In this document: in pieces, positions 18,464-26,813 of the stretch
How positions within the stretch are numbered: the first letter of the stretch is position 1
How the letters are laid out: each line of letters starts with the position of its first letter
Origin: Paractinoplanes tereljensis
GTDB taxonomy: Bacteria; Actinomycetota; Actinomycetes; Mycobacteriales; Micromonosporaceae
Direction of reading: 5' to 3'
Length of the DNA: 64,000 nucleotides
NCBI RefSeq assembly: GCF_016862435.1
Contig: NZ_BOMY01000023.1
Location: 62,001-126,000 of the forward strand
Notes under the pieces: generated by a model
Seen by the model: only the letters and a program-made list of their open reading frames with translations
What the model was told of the DNA's origin: nothing
Database searches by the model: none
Program-made: the position numbers and the translations under genes

Positions 18464-18572
18464 AGCCCGCAGTCTAGAAACATCGCGCCAGCCTGCGGCC
18501 GCCGCCGGATGCAGGACGAACGTCACCTCCGGTTCACGCTAGGCCCGCCGAACCGGGGTAAGGATCTTGGTC

Positions 18573-18785
18573 ATGGTGGAATCGGAGAAGACCCCGGCCA
18601 ACAGCGGCGCCCAGCGCAAAACCGTCGACGTGCCGCCGACCCGGACGGAACAGCCGTCGGGCCTGCTGCCGCGCGACAGCGCCGACCCAAACCTGACCGA
18701 CGAGGAGCGGCACGCCCGGCTCGGCTCAGCCGGCGGCGGCCCATATAGCCCCGGCGCACCCGGCCACGACACGGAGTCGGACTGA
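18573..18785 (+). CDS. Small disordered hypothetical protein
   Basis: Seventy residues, hydrophilic and rich in Pro, Gly, Ser and Thr, with one short conserved-looking helix (LTDEERHARLG). The ATG at 18573 has a GTAAGGA ribosome binding site eight bases upstream, which is the main support for it being real. No domain is visible. Confidence 0.45.
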   Translation: MVESEKTPANSGAQRKTVDVPPTRTEQPSGLLPRDSADPNLTDEERHARLGSAGGGPYSPGAPGHDTESD

Positions 18786-18796
18786 CCCGATCCAGC

Positions 18797-19495
18797 CTAG
18801 TTCTTCCAGACTTTGACGTGAGCCTTCAATGCGACCTTCTCGGGCTGCTGATCACTTGAGGTGATCATTTCCGGGAGGTCGTCAATGCGGAAGAACGCAG
18901 TCCATGGGCCGGTCTTGATGCAATAGGTGAACCCCTTGTGGATCTCCCTCGAAGCACCGTCACCGGCATGACAAGCCGCTGGGTCGTCGACGTGGTCACC
19001 GTCAACCACGGCTCCCGTCGCACCGTTTCCCTCGATGGGATCGATCCAGAAAGCAGGAGCTTGGCCCCGGGTGCAGCCGTCATTGCGGTGACCTTGCTGT
19101 CGACATTCGAAGGTTACCGCGTAGGGGTCCTTCTCCCGGGCGATGTCCCCGGTCAGTGGATCGAGGTTGCTTTGCGGAGGGTCAGCCTTCCGCATCGCGA
19201 TCAGAACGTCGTACTCGCGCAATAGCTTGACGGGCCCGCTGCGCGGCACGGCCGATGCGCTCACGGTTGGTCCGGCCTTGACTGGGCCTGATGTCGGCCC
19301 GGTAGGGCCAGGCCCGACCGCCTCGGCCTGCTCATTCTTGTCGCAAGTCGAAAGGGAATAACCTGAGCGACAAAGAATATCGTCGCCGAAAAGGAAGACA
19401 ATGACCGCAAGGAAGAGCCCCAGCACCCCGAGGAGGACTACGAACCGGGGCCGATCAAAGAATCGACGCCCCTGACCAGGCGGACCGGAACTCAT
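18797..19495 (-). CDS. Membrane-anchored hypothetical protein with Cys-containing outer domain
   Basis: A 232-residue protein with a short basic cytoplasmic head, one membrane helix near residues 18-38 (FVVLLGVLGLFLAVIVFLF), a Pro/Thr/Gly-rich linker and an outer domain with several Cys residues (DILCRSGYSLSTCDKN, FECRQQGHRNDGCTRG, FTYCIKTGPW). These can form disulphides outside the cell. The ATG at 19495 was preferred over one 22 codons upstream because it gives the usual short head before the helix. No family name is recognised. Confidence 0.6.
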   Translation of the reverse strand: MSSGPPGQGRRFFDRPRFVVLLGVLGLFLAVIVFLFGDDILCRSGYSLSTCDKNEQAEAVGPGPTGPTSGPVKAGPTVSASAVPRSGPVKLLREYDVLIAMRKADPPQSNLDPLTGDIAREKDPYAVTFECRQQGHRNDGCTRGQAPAFWIDPIEGNGATGAVVDGDHVDDPAACHAGDGASREIHKGFTYCIKTGPWTAFFRIDDLPEMITSSDQQPEKVALKAHVKVWKN

Positions 19496-19707
19496 GAGAC
19501 ACCCCAAGCGACAGATGGTCCATCGCCAGTTACCAACGACACCGACCCTCGTATCGCTCAATAAGGAACTGTCACCTTACTGACACACGACGCTATCTAT
19601 ATTCGGGTGGGGGCCGCCCGGCCGGGGGTCGGGACGGCCTTTATTGCTACGGCCTGGCCGCCTCGGCGGGCGGGGTGGATTTGGCGGGCGGTGGCGCCCG
19701 TATCTTT

Positions 19708-22494
19708 CTAGGGCTTTGGTTTTTGGGCTTCGGCCAGGAGTTGCACCAAGTGGACGCCGGGGGTGTCGGCCAGATCGGCCGCCTGGGTTCGGCAGGAGAA
19801 ACCGTCGGCCAGGAGGATGTCGCCTGGTTCGGCCTTGTCCAAGGCCGGCAGCAACTGCTGTTCGGCTACCTTTACCGACACCTCGTAGTGGCCCTGCTCC
19901 ACGCCGAAGTTGCCGGCCAGGCCGCAGCAACCGCCCAGGCGTTTCACCGTGGCGCCGGCCGTTTTCAGCAGCTTGGCGTCCGCCTCCCAGCCCATCACGG
20001 CGTGGTGGTGGCAGTGCGGCTGGGCGATCACCCGGACGCCCTCCAGGGACGGCGGGGCGTAATCCGGGGTTCGGGCCAGCAACTCGGCGACCGTTACCGT
20101 TGCGGCGCTCACCTTGCGGGCTGTGTCGTTGTCCAGCAGCTCGTTGATGTCGCTGCGGAGGACTCCGGTGCAGGATGGCTCCAGGCCTACCACCGGCATG
20201 CCCTGGTCTACCGCGGCGGCCAGCTGGTCGGCGGTTTTGCCGAGGATGCGGCGGGCGGCGTCGAGCTGGCCGGTGGAGATCCAGGTCAGGCCGCAGCACG
20301 CCTCCTTCGTCGTGATCGATGGGGCATAACCGGCGGCGGTCAGCACCTCGACCGCGGCCTTGCCGACCTCGGGTGAGAAGTGGTCGGTGAAGCTGTCGAT
20401 GAACAGCAGGACCGGTTTTCCATCCGGGCGCTTTTGTGAAGCGAACCACTGGCGGAACGTCTGCGGGGCGAAAGCGGGGATGGAACGGCGGGAATCGACG
20501 CCGGCCAGGCGCAGGGCCAGGCCGCGGATGCCCGGGAGCGTGGTCATCCGGTTGGCCAGGCGCGGCATGTGGGCAGCCAGCCGGGACCAGCGAGGCAGCC
20601 AGCCGAGCGAATAGTGCGAGCGCGGGCGCAGGCGGCGCTTATAACTCTGGTGCAGGACTTCTGACTTGTAGGCGGCCATGTCGATGCCGGTCGGGCAGTC
20701 CGATGCACAACCCTTGCAGGAGAGACATAGATCTAGGGCCTCGTGAACTGTAGAACTGCGCCAGGAAGGTGCTAGATCTCCGTCGAGCATTTCCTGCAAC
20801 ACTCGGGCGCGACCTCTAGTTGAGTCCTTCTCGTCGCGGGTCGCCAGGTAGGACGGGCACATCACGCCGCCGAGGACCGTGGTGTCGGCGCGGCACTTGC
20901 CGACGCCGGTGCAGCGGTGCACGGCCTGGTTGAAGTCGCCGTGATCGGAGTGGTAGGCCAGCGCGAGTTTGGTACGGACCGGACGGGCCTGGGCCACCCG
21001 GATGTTGGCGTCGACCGGATCGGGGTCGACCAGGTTGCCGGGGTTCAGCAGGTTGTTCGGGTCGAAGATCTGCTTGATCTGGCCGAACAGGGTCATCGCG
21101 GCCGGCGAGTACATCCGGGCCAGCAATTCGCTGCGTGCTCGGCCATCGCCGTGCTCCCCGGAGAGCGAACCGCCGTAGCTGACGACCAGGTCGGCGGCGT
21201 CCTCCAGGAACGCCCGGAACTTGGCTGGGCCGCCGGAAGAGGCCAACGGGAAATCCAGGCGTACGTGGACGCAGCCGTCGCCGAGATGCCCGTACGGCAT
21301 GTTGCTGAGGCCGTGCTGGTCGCAGAGCGCGTCGAAGTCCCGCAGGTAGGCGCCGATCTTCGCCGGTGGCACCGCCGAGTCCTCCCAGCCGGCGTGGGCC
21401 GGCTTGCCGGAGGGCGCGCGGCCGGCCAGGCCCGCGCCGTCCTCCCGGATGCGCCATAGCGGGGCGGCCGCGACCGGGTCCTCGACCACCAGCGAGTCGA
21501 CCGCCTCAGACGCCTTGACCAGCCCGGCGACCCGGTCGCGCACCTCGCCGAGGTCGTCGCCGGCGATCTCCACCATGAGCCACGCGGTGCCGCCCGGCAG
21601 GGGTGGCACGGCATCCGGGCCACGCCGCGAGCGGACCACGTCGCAGATGCGCGAGTCGATGCCCTCGCAGGCGGTCGGCTTGAACTCAAGGATCGCCGGG
21701 ATGATGTCGCCGGCGGTGCCGAAGTCGGGGTAGCCGAGCACTACCAGCACCCGATAGGTCGGATCCGCCACCAGCTTGACGGTGGCTTCGGTGACCACCG
21801 CGAGGGTGCCTTCGCTGCCGACCAGGAACTCGGTGAGGTTGAAGCCGTGCTCGGGGAGCAGGTGCTCGACGGCGTAACCGGAGACCTGCCGGCCGAAGGT
21901 GCCGAACTCGGTGCGGGCCACGGCCAGATTGGCGCCGATCAGCGTCTGCAGCGCGGCGGGCTGGGGCGCGTCGTCGAACAGCGACCGGCCGTCGATCGTC
22001 AGCGCGCGCAGGCCGACCACGTTGTCCGAGGTGCGGCCGTAGCCGAGGGTGCGGGCACCGCAGGAGTTGTTGCCGATCATGCCGCCGATGGTGCAGCGGG
22101 TGTGCGTGGACGGGTCGGGGCCGAACCGCAGGCCGTGCGGTTTCGCGGCGGCCTGCAGCACCGACTGCACGGTGCCGGCCTGGACCGTGGCGGTGCGGGC
22201 GGCGGCGTCCACGTCGAGGATCTTGTTCATGTGCCGGCTGAAGTCGAGGATCACGCCGGGACCGATGGCGTTGCCGGCCACCGAGGTGCCGGCGCCCCGC
22301 GCGGTGAGCGGAACGCCCAGGTCACGGCACACGCTCAAAACCGTGAGGACCTCGTCCTCGGCGCGCGGGCGGACCACGGCTTGCGGGACCACGCGATAGA
22401 GAGAAGCGTCAGACGCGTACATTGCCCGGTTTGTCGCGTCATCGAACACTTCAGCCACCCCGACCCGGCGCAGCCGATCTCCCACTTCGCTCAT
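19708..22494 (-). CDS. Fused FAD-linked oxidase and Fe-S dehydrogenase (D-lactate/glycolate dehydrogenase type)
   Basis: The protein has 928 residues. Residues 35-260 form a PCMH-type FAD-binding domain (PLTARGAGTSVAGNAIG). Residues 270-520 form the FAD-oxidase C-terminal domain with YGHLGDGCVHVR. A ferredoxin-like segment near 583-600 has CLSCKGCASDCPTG. Two CCG cluster motifs follow, EACCGLTW near 730 and GGCCGLAGNF near 853. This order is that of the fused D-lactate/2-hydroxyacid dehydrogenases, combining GlcD-like and GlpC-like parts. It should oxidise a 2-hydroxyacid and pass electrons through Fe-S centres to the respiratory chain. Substrate is not decidable. It lies 241 bases downstream of deoC on the same strand. 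Confidence 0.85.
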   Translation of the reverse strand: MSEVGDRLRRVGVAEVFDDATNRAMYASDASLYRVVPQAVVRPRAEDEVLTVLSVCRDLGVPLTARGAGTSVAGNAIGPGVILDFSRHMNKILDVDAAARTATVQAGTVQSVLQAAAKPHGLRFGPDPSTHTRCTIGGMIGNNSCGARTLGYGRTSDNVVGLRALTIDGRSLFDDAPQPAALQTLIGANLAVARTEFGTFGRQVSGYAVEHLLPEHGFNLTEFLVGSEGTLAVVTEATVKLVADPTYRVLVVLGYPDFGTAGDIIPAILEFKPTACEGIDSRICDVVRSRRGPDAVPPLPGGTAWLMVEIAGDDLGEVRDRVAGLVKASEAVDSLVVEDPVAAAPLWRIREDGAGLAGRAPSGKPAHAGWEDSAVPPAKIGAYLRDFDALCDQHGLSNMPYGHLGDGCVHVRLDFPLASSGGPAKFRAFLEDAADLVVSYGGSLSGEHGDGRARSELLARMYSPAAMTLFGQIKQIFDPNNLLNPGNLVDPDPVDANIRVAQARPVRTKLALAYHSDHGDFNQAVHRCTGVGKCRADTTVLGGVMCPSYLATRDEKDSTRGRARVLQEMLDGDLAPSWRSSTVHEALDLCLSCKGCASDCPTGIDMAAYKSEVLHQSYKRRLRPRSHYSLGWLPRWSRLAAHMPRLANRMTTLPGIRGLALRLAGVDSRRSIPAFAPQTFRQWFASQKRPDGKPVLLFIDSFTDHFSPEVGKAAVEVLTAAGYAPSITTKEACCGLTWISTGQLDAARRILGKTADQLAAAVDQGMPVVGLEPSCTGVLRSDINELLDNDTARKVSAATVTVAELLARTPDYAPPSLEGVRVIAQPHCHHHAVMGWEADAKLLKTAGATVKRLGGCCGLAGNFGVEQGHYEVSVKVAEQQLLPALDKAEPGDILLADGFSCRTQAADLADTPGVHLVQLLAEAQKPKP

Positions 22495-22551
22495 ACGCCG
22501 GATTTTTCCAGGCAGCGGCGCCGGGGAACGCGGCGGGCCGGGCCTGTCCCG

Positions 22552-23253
22552 CTAGGCGGCCCTGAGGTGGGCGAGCTCGATCCGGGTCCGGCGGGCAAGA
22601 TCCTCCAGGATCGCCTCGGTCGCGGACGAGCCGAACCGGGTGACGCCGACCGCCGCCATCGCCACCAGCTGGTCCAGCGAGCGCACCCCGCCGGACGCCT
22701 TGACCCGCACCTTGGCCGACACCGCCGACCGCATCAGCGCGAGGTCGTCGATGGTCGCGCCGGTCGGCGCGAAGCCGGTCGACGACTTCACGAACGCCGC
22801 GCCGGCCCGCTCGGCGGCCCAGCAGGCGGCCAGCTTCTGCTCGTTGGTCAGGTAGGCGTTCTCCAGGATCACCTTGACCGGCGCGCCCTTCGCCGCCTCG
22901 ATCACCGCGACGATCTCCCGCTCCACCGCGTCGATGTGCCCGGAGCGCAGCCAGCCGACGTTGAGCACCATGTCGATCTCGGTGGCGCCCTGGTAGATGG
23001 CCAGCTCGGTCTCGGCCACCTTGATCGCGGTGTGGGTGTCACCGTGCGGGAAGCCGATCACCGTGCCGACCTCGACGCTGCTGGCGCGCAGCAACTGCAC
23101 CGCGAGCGGCACGTCGCACGGCCGCACGCAGACCGACGCGACCTCGTACTTCGCGGCGATCGCGCAGCCCTTGCGGACGTCTTCGGCGGTGAACTCCGGC
23201 CGGAGGATGGAGTGATCGATCATCTTTGCGATCTGCGCCACGGTGAAGTCCAT
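22552..23253 (-). CDS. deoC: Deoxyribose-phosphate aldolase
   Basis: A 233-residue class I aldolase that splits 2-deoxyribose 5-phosphate into glyceraldehyde 3-phosphate and acetaldehyde in deoxynucleoside catabolism. Diagnostic segments are IDHSILRPE, ATEIDMVLNVG, the Schiff-base Lys156 in FVKSSTGF, and VKASGGVRS. The ATG at 23253 gives the family N-terminus. An extension of 20 codons upstream would run through the operator and is rejected. It diverges from a GntR regulator across two operator-like palindromes, so control by that regulator is likely. The FAD/Fe-S dehydrogenase follows. Confidence 0.93.
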   Translation of the reverse strand: MDFTVAQIAKMIDHSILRPEFTAEDVRKGCAIAAKYEVASVCVRPCDVPLAVQLLRASSVEVGTVIGFPHGDTHTAIKVAETELAIYQGATEIDMVLNVGWLRSGHIDAVEREIVAVIEAAKGAPVKVILENAYLTNEQKLAACWAAERAGAAFVKSSTGFAPTGATIDDLALMRSAVSAKVRVKASGGVRSLDQLVAMAAVGVTRFGSSATEAILEDLARRTRIELAHLRAA

Positions 23254-23268
23254 GGGACCGCACGGTAG

Positions 23269-23296
23269 CTGTCTATACAGGCAACTGTCTAGACAG
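23269..23296. promoter_or_regulatory. Tandem operator between deoC and the GntR gene
   Basis: Two copies of a 12-base palindrome lie 16 bases apart centre to centre: CTGTCTATACAG (23269-23280, one mismatch) and CTGTCTAGACAG (23285-23296, perfect). The core GTCTAGAC resembles the sites of HutC/DasR-type GntR regulators. The right copy ends two bases before the probable -10 hexamer TAGGGT (23299-23304) of the regulator gene, so binding should repress both directions. Confidence 0.78.
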
Positions 23297-23311
23297 GTTA
23301 GGGTGTGATCC

Positions 23312-24013
23312 ATGCCCGAGCCGCACTACTTCCGCATCGAGCAGGCGCTGCGAGCCCGGATCGCCCGGTCCCGTCCGCACGACCCGCTGCCCTCCGAGCC
23401 CGAACTGGCCCGCGAGCACGGCGTCAGCCGGATGACCGCCCGCGCCGCGGTCACCCAGCTGGTCAACGACGGCCTGGTCTACCGGGCGCCCGGCCGGGGC
23501 ACGTTCGTGGCGATGCCGACCGGCCCGCGCCGGGCCGACAACCTGGTCCGGCTCAGCGAGGAGATCCGCAAGCAGGGCCGCCGGCCGTCGTCCCGGGTGG
23601 TTCTCGCGCATCTGCGCCCGCCGACGAAACAGGAGGCGACTCGCCTGCGCCTGCGGCGCGGCGACGTGGTGGCCATCCATCGGGTGCGTCTGGCCGATTC
23701 CGAGCCGATCGCGTACGAACGAGCGCTGTACCCAGGAACGATGTCCGCCCTGCTGAAGGCGGATCTAGCCGGTTCCGTGCACGAGGCGCTGGCCGAGCTC
23801 GGGCGGGTGCCCACACGCGGGACCGCCACCCTGACCGCACAGCAGGCCACCGCCGAGGACGCCCGCGAACTGCTCGTGCCGGAGGGCTCGGCCCTTCTGG
23901 TCGAGGAACGGCTGATCCTCGACGACCGGGATGTGCCCTTGGAGCTGAGCGAGTCCCGCTACCCCGGCAACCGGTACCGGCTCGACGTGGCGTTCGGTGT
24001 AGAGCCGCTCTGA
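23312..24013 (+). CDS. GntR-family regulator, HutC/UTRA type
   Basis: A 233-residue regulator. The N-terminal winged helix shows the GntR signature LPSEPELAREHGVSRMTARAAV and GLVYRAPGRGTFVA (residues 28-70). The rest is a UTRA effector domain with RLRRGDVVAIHRVRLAD and LLVEERLILDDRDVPLELSESRYPG. The ATG lies seven bases after a TAGGGT hexamer, so translation is probably leaderless. It faces deoC across tandem palindromes and is expected to repress deoC and itself. The effector is probably a phosphorylated sugar, by analogy with the family. Confidence 0.88.
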   Translation: MPEPHYFRIEQALRARIARSRPHDPLPSEPELAREHGVSRMTARAAVTQLVNDGLVYRAPGRGTFVAMPTGPRRADNLVRLSEEIRKQGRRPSSRVVLAHLRPPTKQEATRLRLRRGDVVAIHRVRLADSEPIAYERALYPGTMSALLKADLAGSVHEALAELGRVPTRGTATLTAQQATAEDARELLVPEGSALLVEERLILDDRDVPLELSESRYPGNRYRLDVAFGVEPL

Positions 24014-24018
24014 GAATA

Positions 24019-24080
24019 TGTAAACAAGACTGTTACATCGACAACTGTCTCCACATAGAAGGATCTACATCAATTGATGT
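24019..24080. promoter_or_regulatory. Two palindromes upstream of the M4 protease gene
   Basis: Between the GntR stop and the protease start are an interrupted palindrome TGTAA-N9-TTACA (24019-24037), a lone ACTGTCT half-site like the deoC operators, and a perfect 14-base palindrome ACATCAATTGATGT (24067-24080). They lie where operators for the protease promoter would be. The binding proteins are unknown. Confidence 0.5.
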
Positions 24081-24106
24081 GTTTCCTGATTCGTGGGAGG
24101 AAGCTG

Positions 24107-26293
24107 TTGAGAACCGCAATCGCGCTGGCCGCCACCATCGCGCTGGCTGCTGGAGGGGTGACGACGACCGCGGACCGCGCGTCGGCCGCCCCGGTCACGC
24201 CCAGTCCGATCGCCGAGGCCGGTACCGCGGCCGTCAAGGGATCGGCCAAGGACGCCTACCAGGTGTACAGCCGCAACGGTGAAGCCGTCCGTTATACCCG
24301 CACGTACGACGGGCTCCGCGTTTACGGCGGCGACCTGATCGTCCGCCTCAAGAACGGCAAGGTGACCGGAACGTCGGTCGGCCTCAAGGCGCCGCTGGCC
24401 CTCACCACCAAGCCGTCGGTGACCGCCACGGCCGCCCGCTCGGCCGCCGGAAAAGCCTTCATCGGCACGGCCCTGGAAACCGGAAAGCCCGAACTGTTCG
24501 TCGACGCGAGCAGCGGCACCGGCAAACTGGCCTGGGAAACCGTGGTGAAGGGCTGGCTGCCGGACGGACAGACCCCGTCCCGCCTGCACGTCATCGTCGA
24601 CGCGGTTTCCGGCGCTACGGTCGGCTCGTTCGACGAGATCGAAAGCGTGACCGGCACCGGCAACAGCATCTACTCCGGACCGGTCGCCGTCGACACGACG
24701 GCCGGCGCCACCAACTTCAGCCTCACCGACCCGGTGCGCGGCGGCGGCTACACCTGCGACATGGGCAACCGCACCAGCGGAACCTGCGCGGTCTTCACCG
24801 ACGACGACAACACCTGGGGCACCGGCACCAACGCCGACCGGGCCTCCGCCGCCATTGACGCCCACTTCGGCGCGGCCACCACGTTCGACTACTTCACGAA
24901 CGTGCACGGCCGCAACGGCATCTTCGGCAACGGCACCGGCGTACCGTCGCGGGTCCACTACGGCAGCGCCTACGTCAACGCGTTCTGGGACGGCGCGCAG
25001 ATGACCTACGGCGACGGCTCCGGCAACGCGAAGCCCCTGGTCGCGCTGGACGTGGCCGGCCACGAGATGTCGCACGGCGTCACCGAGAACGTGGTGCCGG
25101 GCGGCCTGACCTACGCCGGCGAGCCGGGCGGCCTGAACGAGGCCACGAGCGACATCTTCGGCAGCATGGTCGAGTTCTACGCGAACAGCACCACCGACCC
25201 GGGTGACTACGACATCGGCGAGAAGATCGACATCCGGGGTACCGGCGCCCCGCTGCGCTACATGTACAACCCGACCCTCGACGGCTCCTCGCACGGTTGC
25301 TGGTCGACCACCACCAAGAACGTCGACGTGCACTATTCGTCCGGCGTGGCCAACCACTTCTTCTTCGACCTGGCCGAGGGTTCCGGCGCCACCGCGTACG
25401 GCACCTCGCCGCTGTGCGGCTCGGCCGCTCCGGTGACCGGCATCGGCCGCGACAAGGCCGCGGCGATCTGGTTCCGGGCCTTGGACAACTACTTCATTTC
25501 CAGTACGACCTACGCACAGGCCCGTGCCTACACCCTGTCGGCAGCCACCGATCTGTACGGCTTCTGCGGCACCGAGTACAAGGCAGTGCAGGCGTCGTGG
25601 ACCGCGGTGAACGTGGCCGGCGACGACTTCTGCTCGGCCGGCAACGACTTCACGCTCGCCCTGAGCTCGGCGTCGCTGGCCCTGGACCCGGGCACGTCCG
25701 GCACGATCGCGGTGACCACCACGGCGATCAACGGCGACCCCGAGGCGATCACCTTCTCGACCGGCGCAACCCCGGCCGGCGTGACGCTGTCGTTCGACCC
25801 GCCGGTGGTGACGGCCGGCGAGCCGACCACGATTACGGTGACGGCGGCCGAGGGTACGTCCCGCTCCAGCGCCCCGATCACCATCGTCGCCACCGCCGAG
25901 TCGGTAACCCGAGCGGCGGCCCTGACGGTAAGCGTGAACAGCGCGGCGGGTTGCACCGCCACGAACGACACGGACGTGGCCATCCCCGACAACACCACGG
26001 TGACCAGCACCCTGACCCTGTCCGACTGCCCGACGGTGACCCCGTCGACAACCAGCGCGGTTGAGGTGCACATCGTCCACACCTACATCGGCGACCTGGT
26101 GGTTACCCTCCTGGCCCCGGACGGCACGGCCTACGTGCTGCACAACCGGGCAGGCGGAAGCACCGACAACATCAACCAGACCTACGCGGTCAACCTCTCC
26201 ACCGAGCCCCCGAACGGCACCTGGACCCTGCGAGTCCAGGACGCCGCCAGCGCCGACATCGGCAAGATCGACAGCTGGTCCCTCTCCCTCTAA
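24107..26293 (+). CDS. Secreted M4 (thermolysin-like) metalloprotease with P-domain
   Basis: The protein has 728 residues from a TTG at 24107, which sits six bases after GGGAGG; longer starts lack a site. The layout is a signal peptide (about 1-27), an FTP/PepSY propeptide (YTRTYDGLRVYGGDLIVRL), and the M4 catalytic domain with zinc motif HEMSH at 319-323 and the third ligand in GGLNEATSD. An Ig-like linker follows, then a C-terminal proprotein-convertase P-domain (about 615-728: DVAIPDNTTVTSTLTL to KIDSWSLSL). It is made as an exported zymogen and cuts proteins outside the cell. Two palindromes lie upstream and a strong hairpin downstream, so it is a single-gene unit. Confidence 0.9.
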   Translation: MRTAIALAATIALAAGGVTTTADRASAAPVTPSPIAEAGTAAVKGSAKDAYQVYSRNGEAVRYTRTYDGLRVYGGDLIVRLKNGKVTGTSVGLKAPLALTTKPSVTATAARSAAGKAFIGTALETGKPELFVDASSGTGKLAWETVVKGWLPDGQTPSRLHVIVDAVSGATVGSFDEIESVTGTGNSIYSGPVAVDTTAGATNFSLTDPVRGGGYTCDMGNRTSGTCAVFTDDDNTWGTGTNADRASAAIDAHFGAATTFDYFTNVHGRNGIFGNGTGVPSRVHYGSAYVNAFWDGAQMTYGDGSGNAKPLVALDVAGHEMSHGVTENVVPGGLTYAGEPGGLNEATSDIFGSMVEFYANSTTDPGDYDIGEKIDIRGTGAPLRYMYNPTLDGSSHGCWSTTTKNVDVHYSSGVANHFFFDLAEGSGATAYGTSPLCGSAAPVTGIGRDKAAAIWFRALDNYFISSTTYAQARAYTLSAATDLYGFCGTEYKAVQASWTAVNVAGDDFCSAGNDFTLALSSASLALDPGTSGTIAVTTTAINGDPEAITFSTGATPAGVTLSFDPPVVTAGEPTTITVTAAEGTSRSSAPITIVATAESVTRAAALTVSVNSAAGCTATNDTDVAIPDNTTVTSTLTLSDCPTVTPSTTSAVEVHIVHTYIGDLVVTLLAPDGTAYVLHNRAGGSTDNINQTYAVNLSTEPPNGTWTLRVQDAASADIGKIDSWSLSL

Positions 26294-26304
26294 CACCGCA
26301 TGAG

Positions 26305-26336
26305 GCGGCCGCCCCTTCCACCCAAGGGGCGGCCGC
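26305..26336 (+). terminator. Terminator of the M4 protease gene
   Basis: A perfect 13-base GC-rich stem (GCGGCCGCCCCTT with AAGGGGCGGCCGC) and six-base loop lies 12 bases after the stop codon. Confidence 0.8.
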
Positions 26337-26813
26337 ACCCCACCCTCCCCAAGCCTCAGCCGCCGCAGGCGACAGGCCCACCCGGCCCCCGTTGCCCGGA
26401 GCCCTACCTACGCGGAGTTCCCACCCGCCCCGCCCAGCTCCAGCCCGCGTTCCAGCTCCGGCCCGGATTTCGACAGTCCGGCGCCACTCCCCGCCCGCGC
26501 CCGTCCGCGCCGCGGCATCAGCGGGCGCAGCCCGACTTATCCGAAAATCACCTGCCAGCCATGCCTCGTTGGGCATGCCCGTGCCGCCGCGGCCGATCTT
26601 GCGGATCTGCTGTTAGCTCCTGACAGCAGATCCGCACTCTTGCGGCAGACCGCGCGGACACGACGGGCCTGGCGGGCGCGGGCGCCCAGCGGCAACATCA
26701 CTCTGCGCCAGGCCACAACCGGCGGCCGCGCGCGGCCGACCGACGCGAGCAGCACTCAGCGCCAGGCCACAGGGAGCCCGAACGCCCGGCCGTGCAAGGA
26801 CGAGTGGGGGTGG
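26337..26813. other. Gene-free interval with a hairpin and a direct repeat
   Basis: I see no convincing gene in these 477 bases. The interval holds a perfect 13-base stem (GCGGATCTGCTGT with ACAGCAGATCCGC, 26601-26635, nine-base loop). It also holds a 19-base direct repeat, CACTCWGCGCCAGGCCACA, at 26699-26717 and 26753-26771 (18 of 19 identical). The left flank and arm of the hairpin (26595-26613) match 33714-33732 in 18 of 19 bases. Confidence 0.6.

Noticed and set aside
19600-19707. Possible terminator hairpins after the FAD/Fe-S gene
   Set aside because: Several short GC-rich inverted repeats are possible but none forms a long uninterrupted stem, so no terminator is called.
24065-26338. 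757-codon minus-strand frame
   Set aside because: Complete shadow of the M4 protease gene; Val/Gly/Arg-rich and without motifs.
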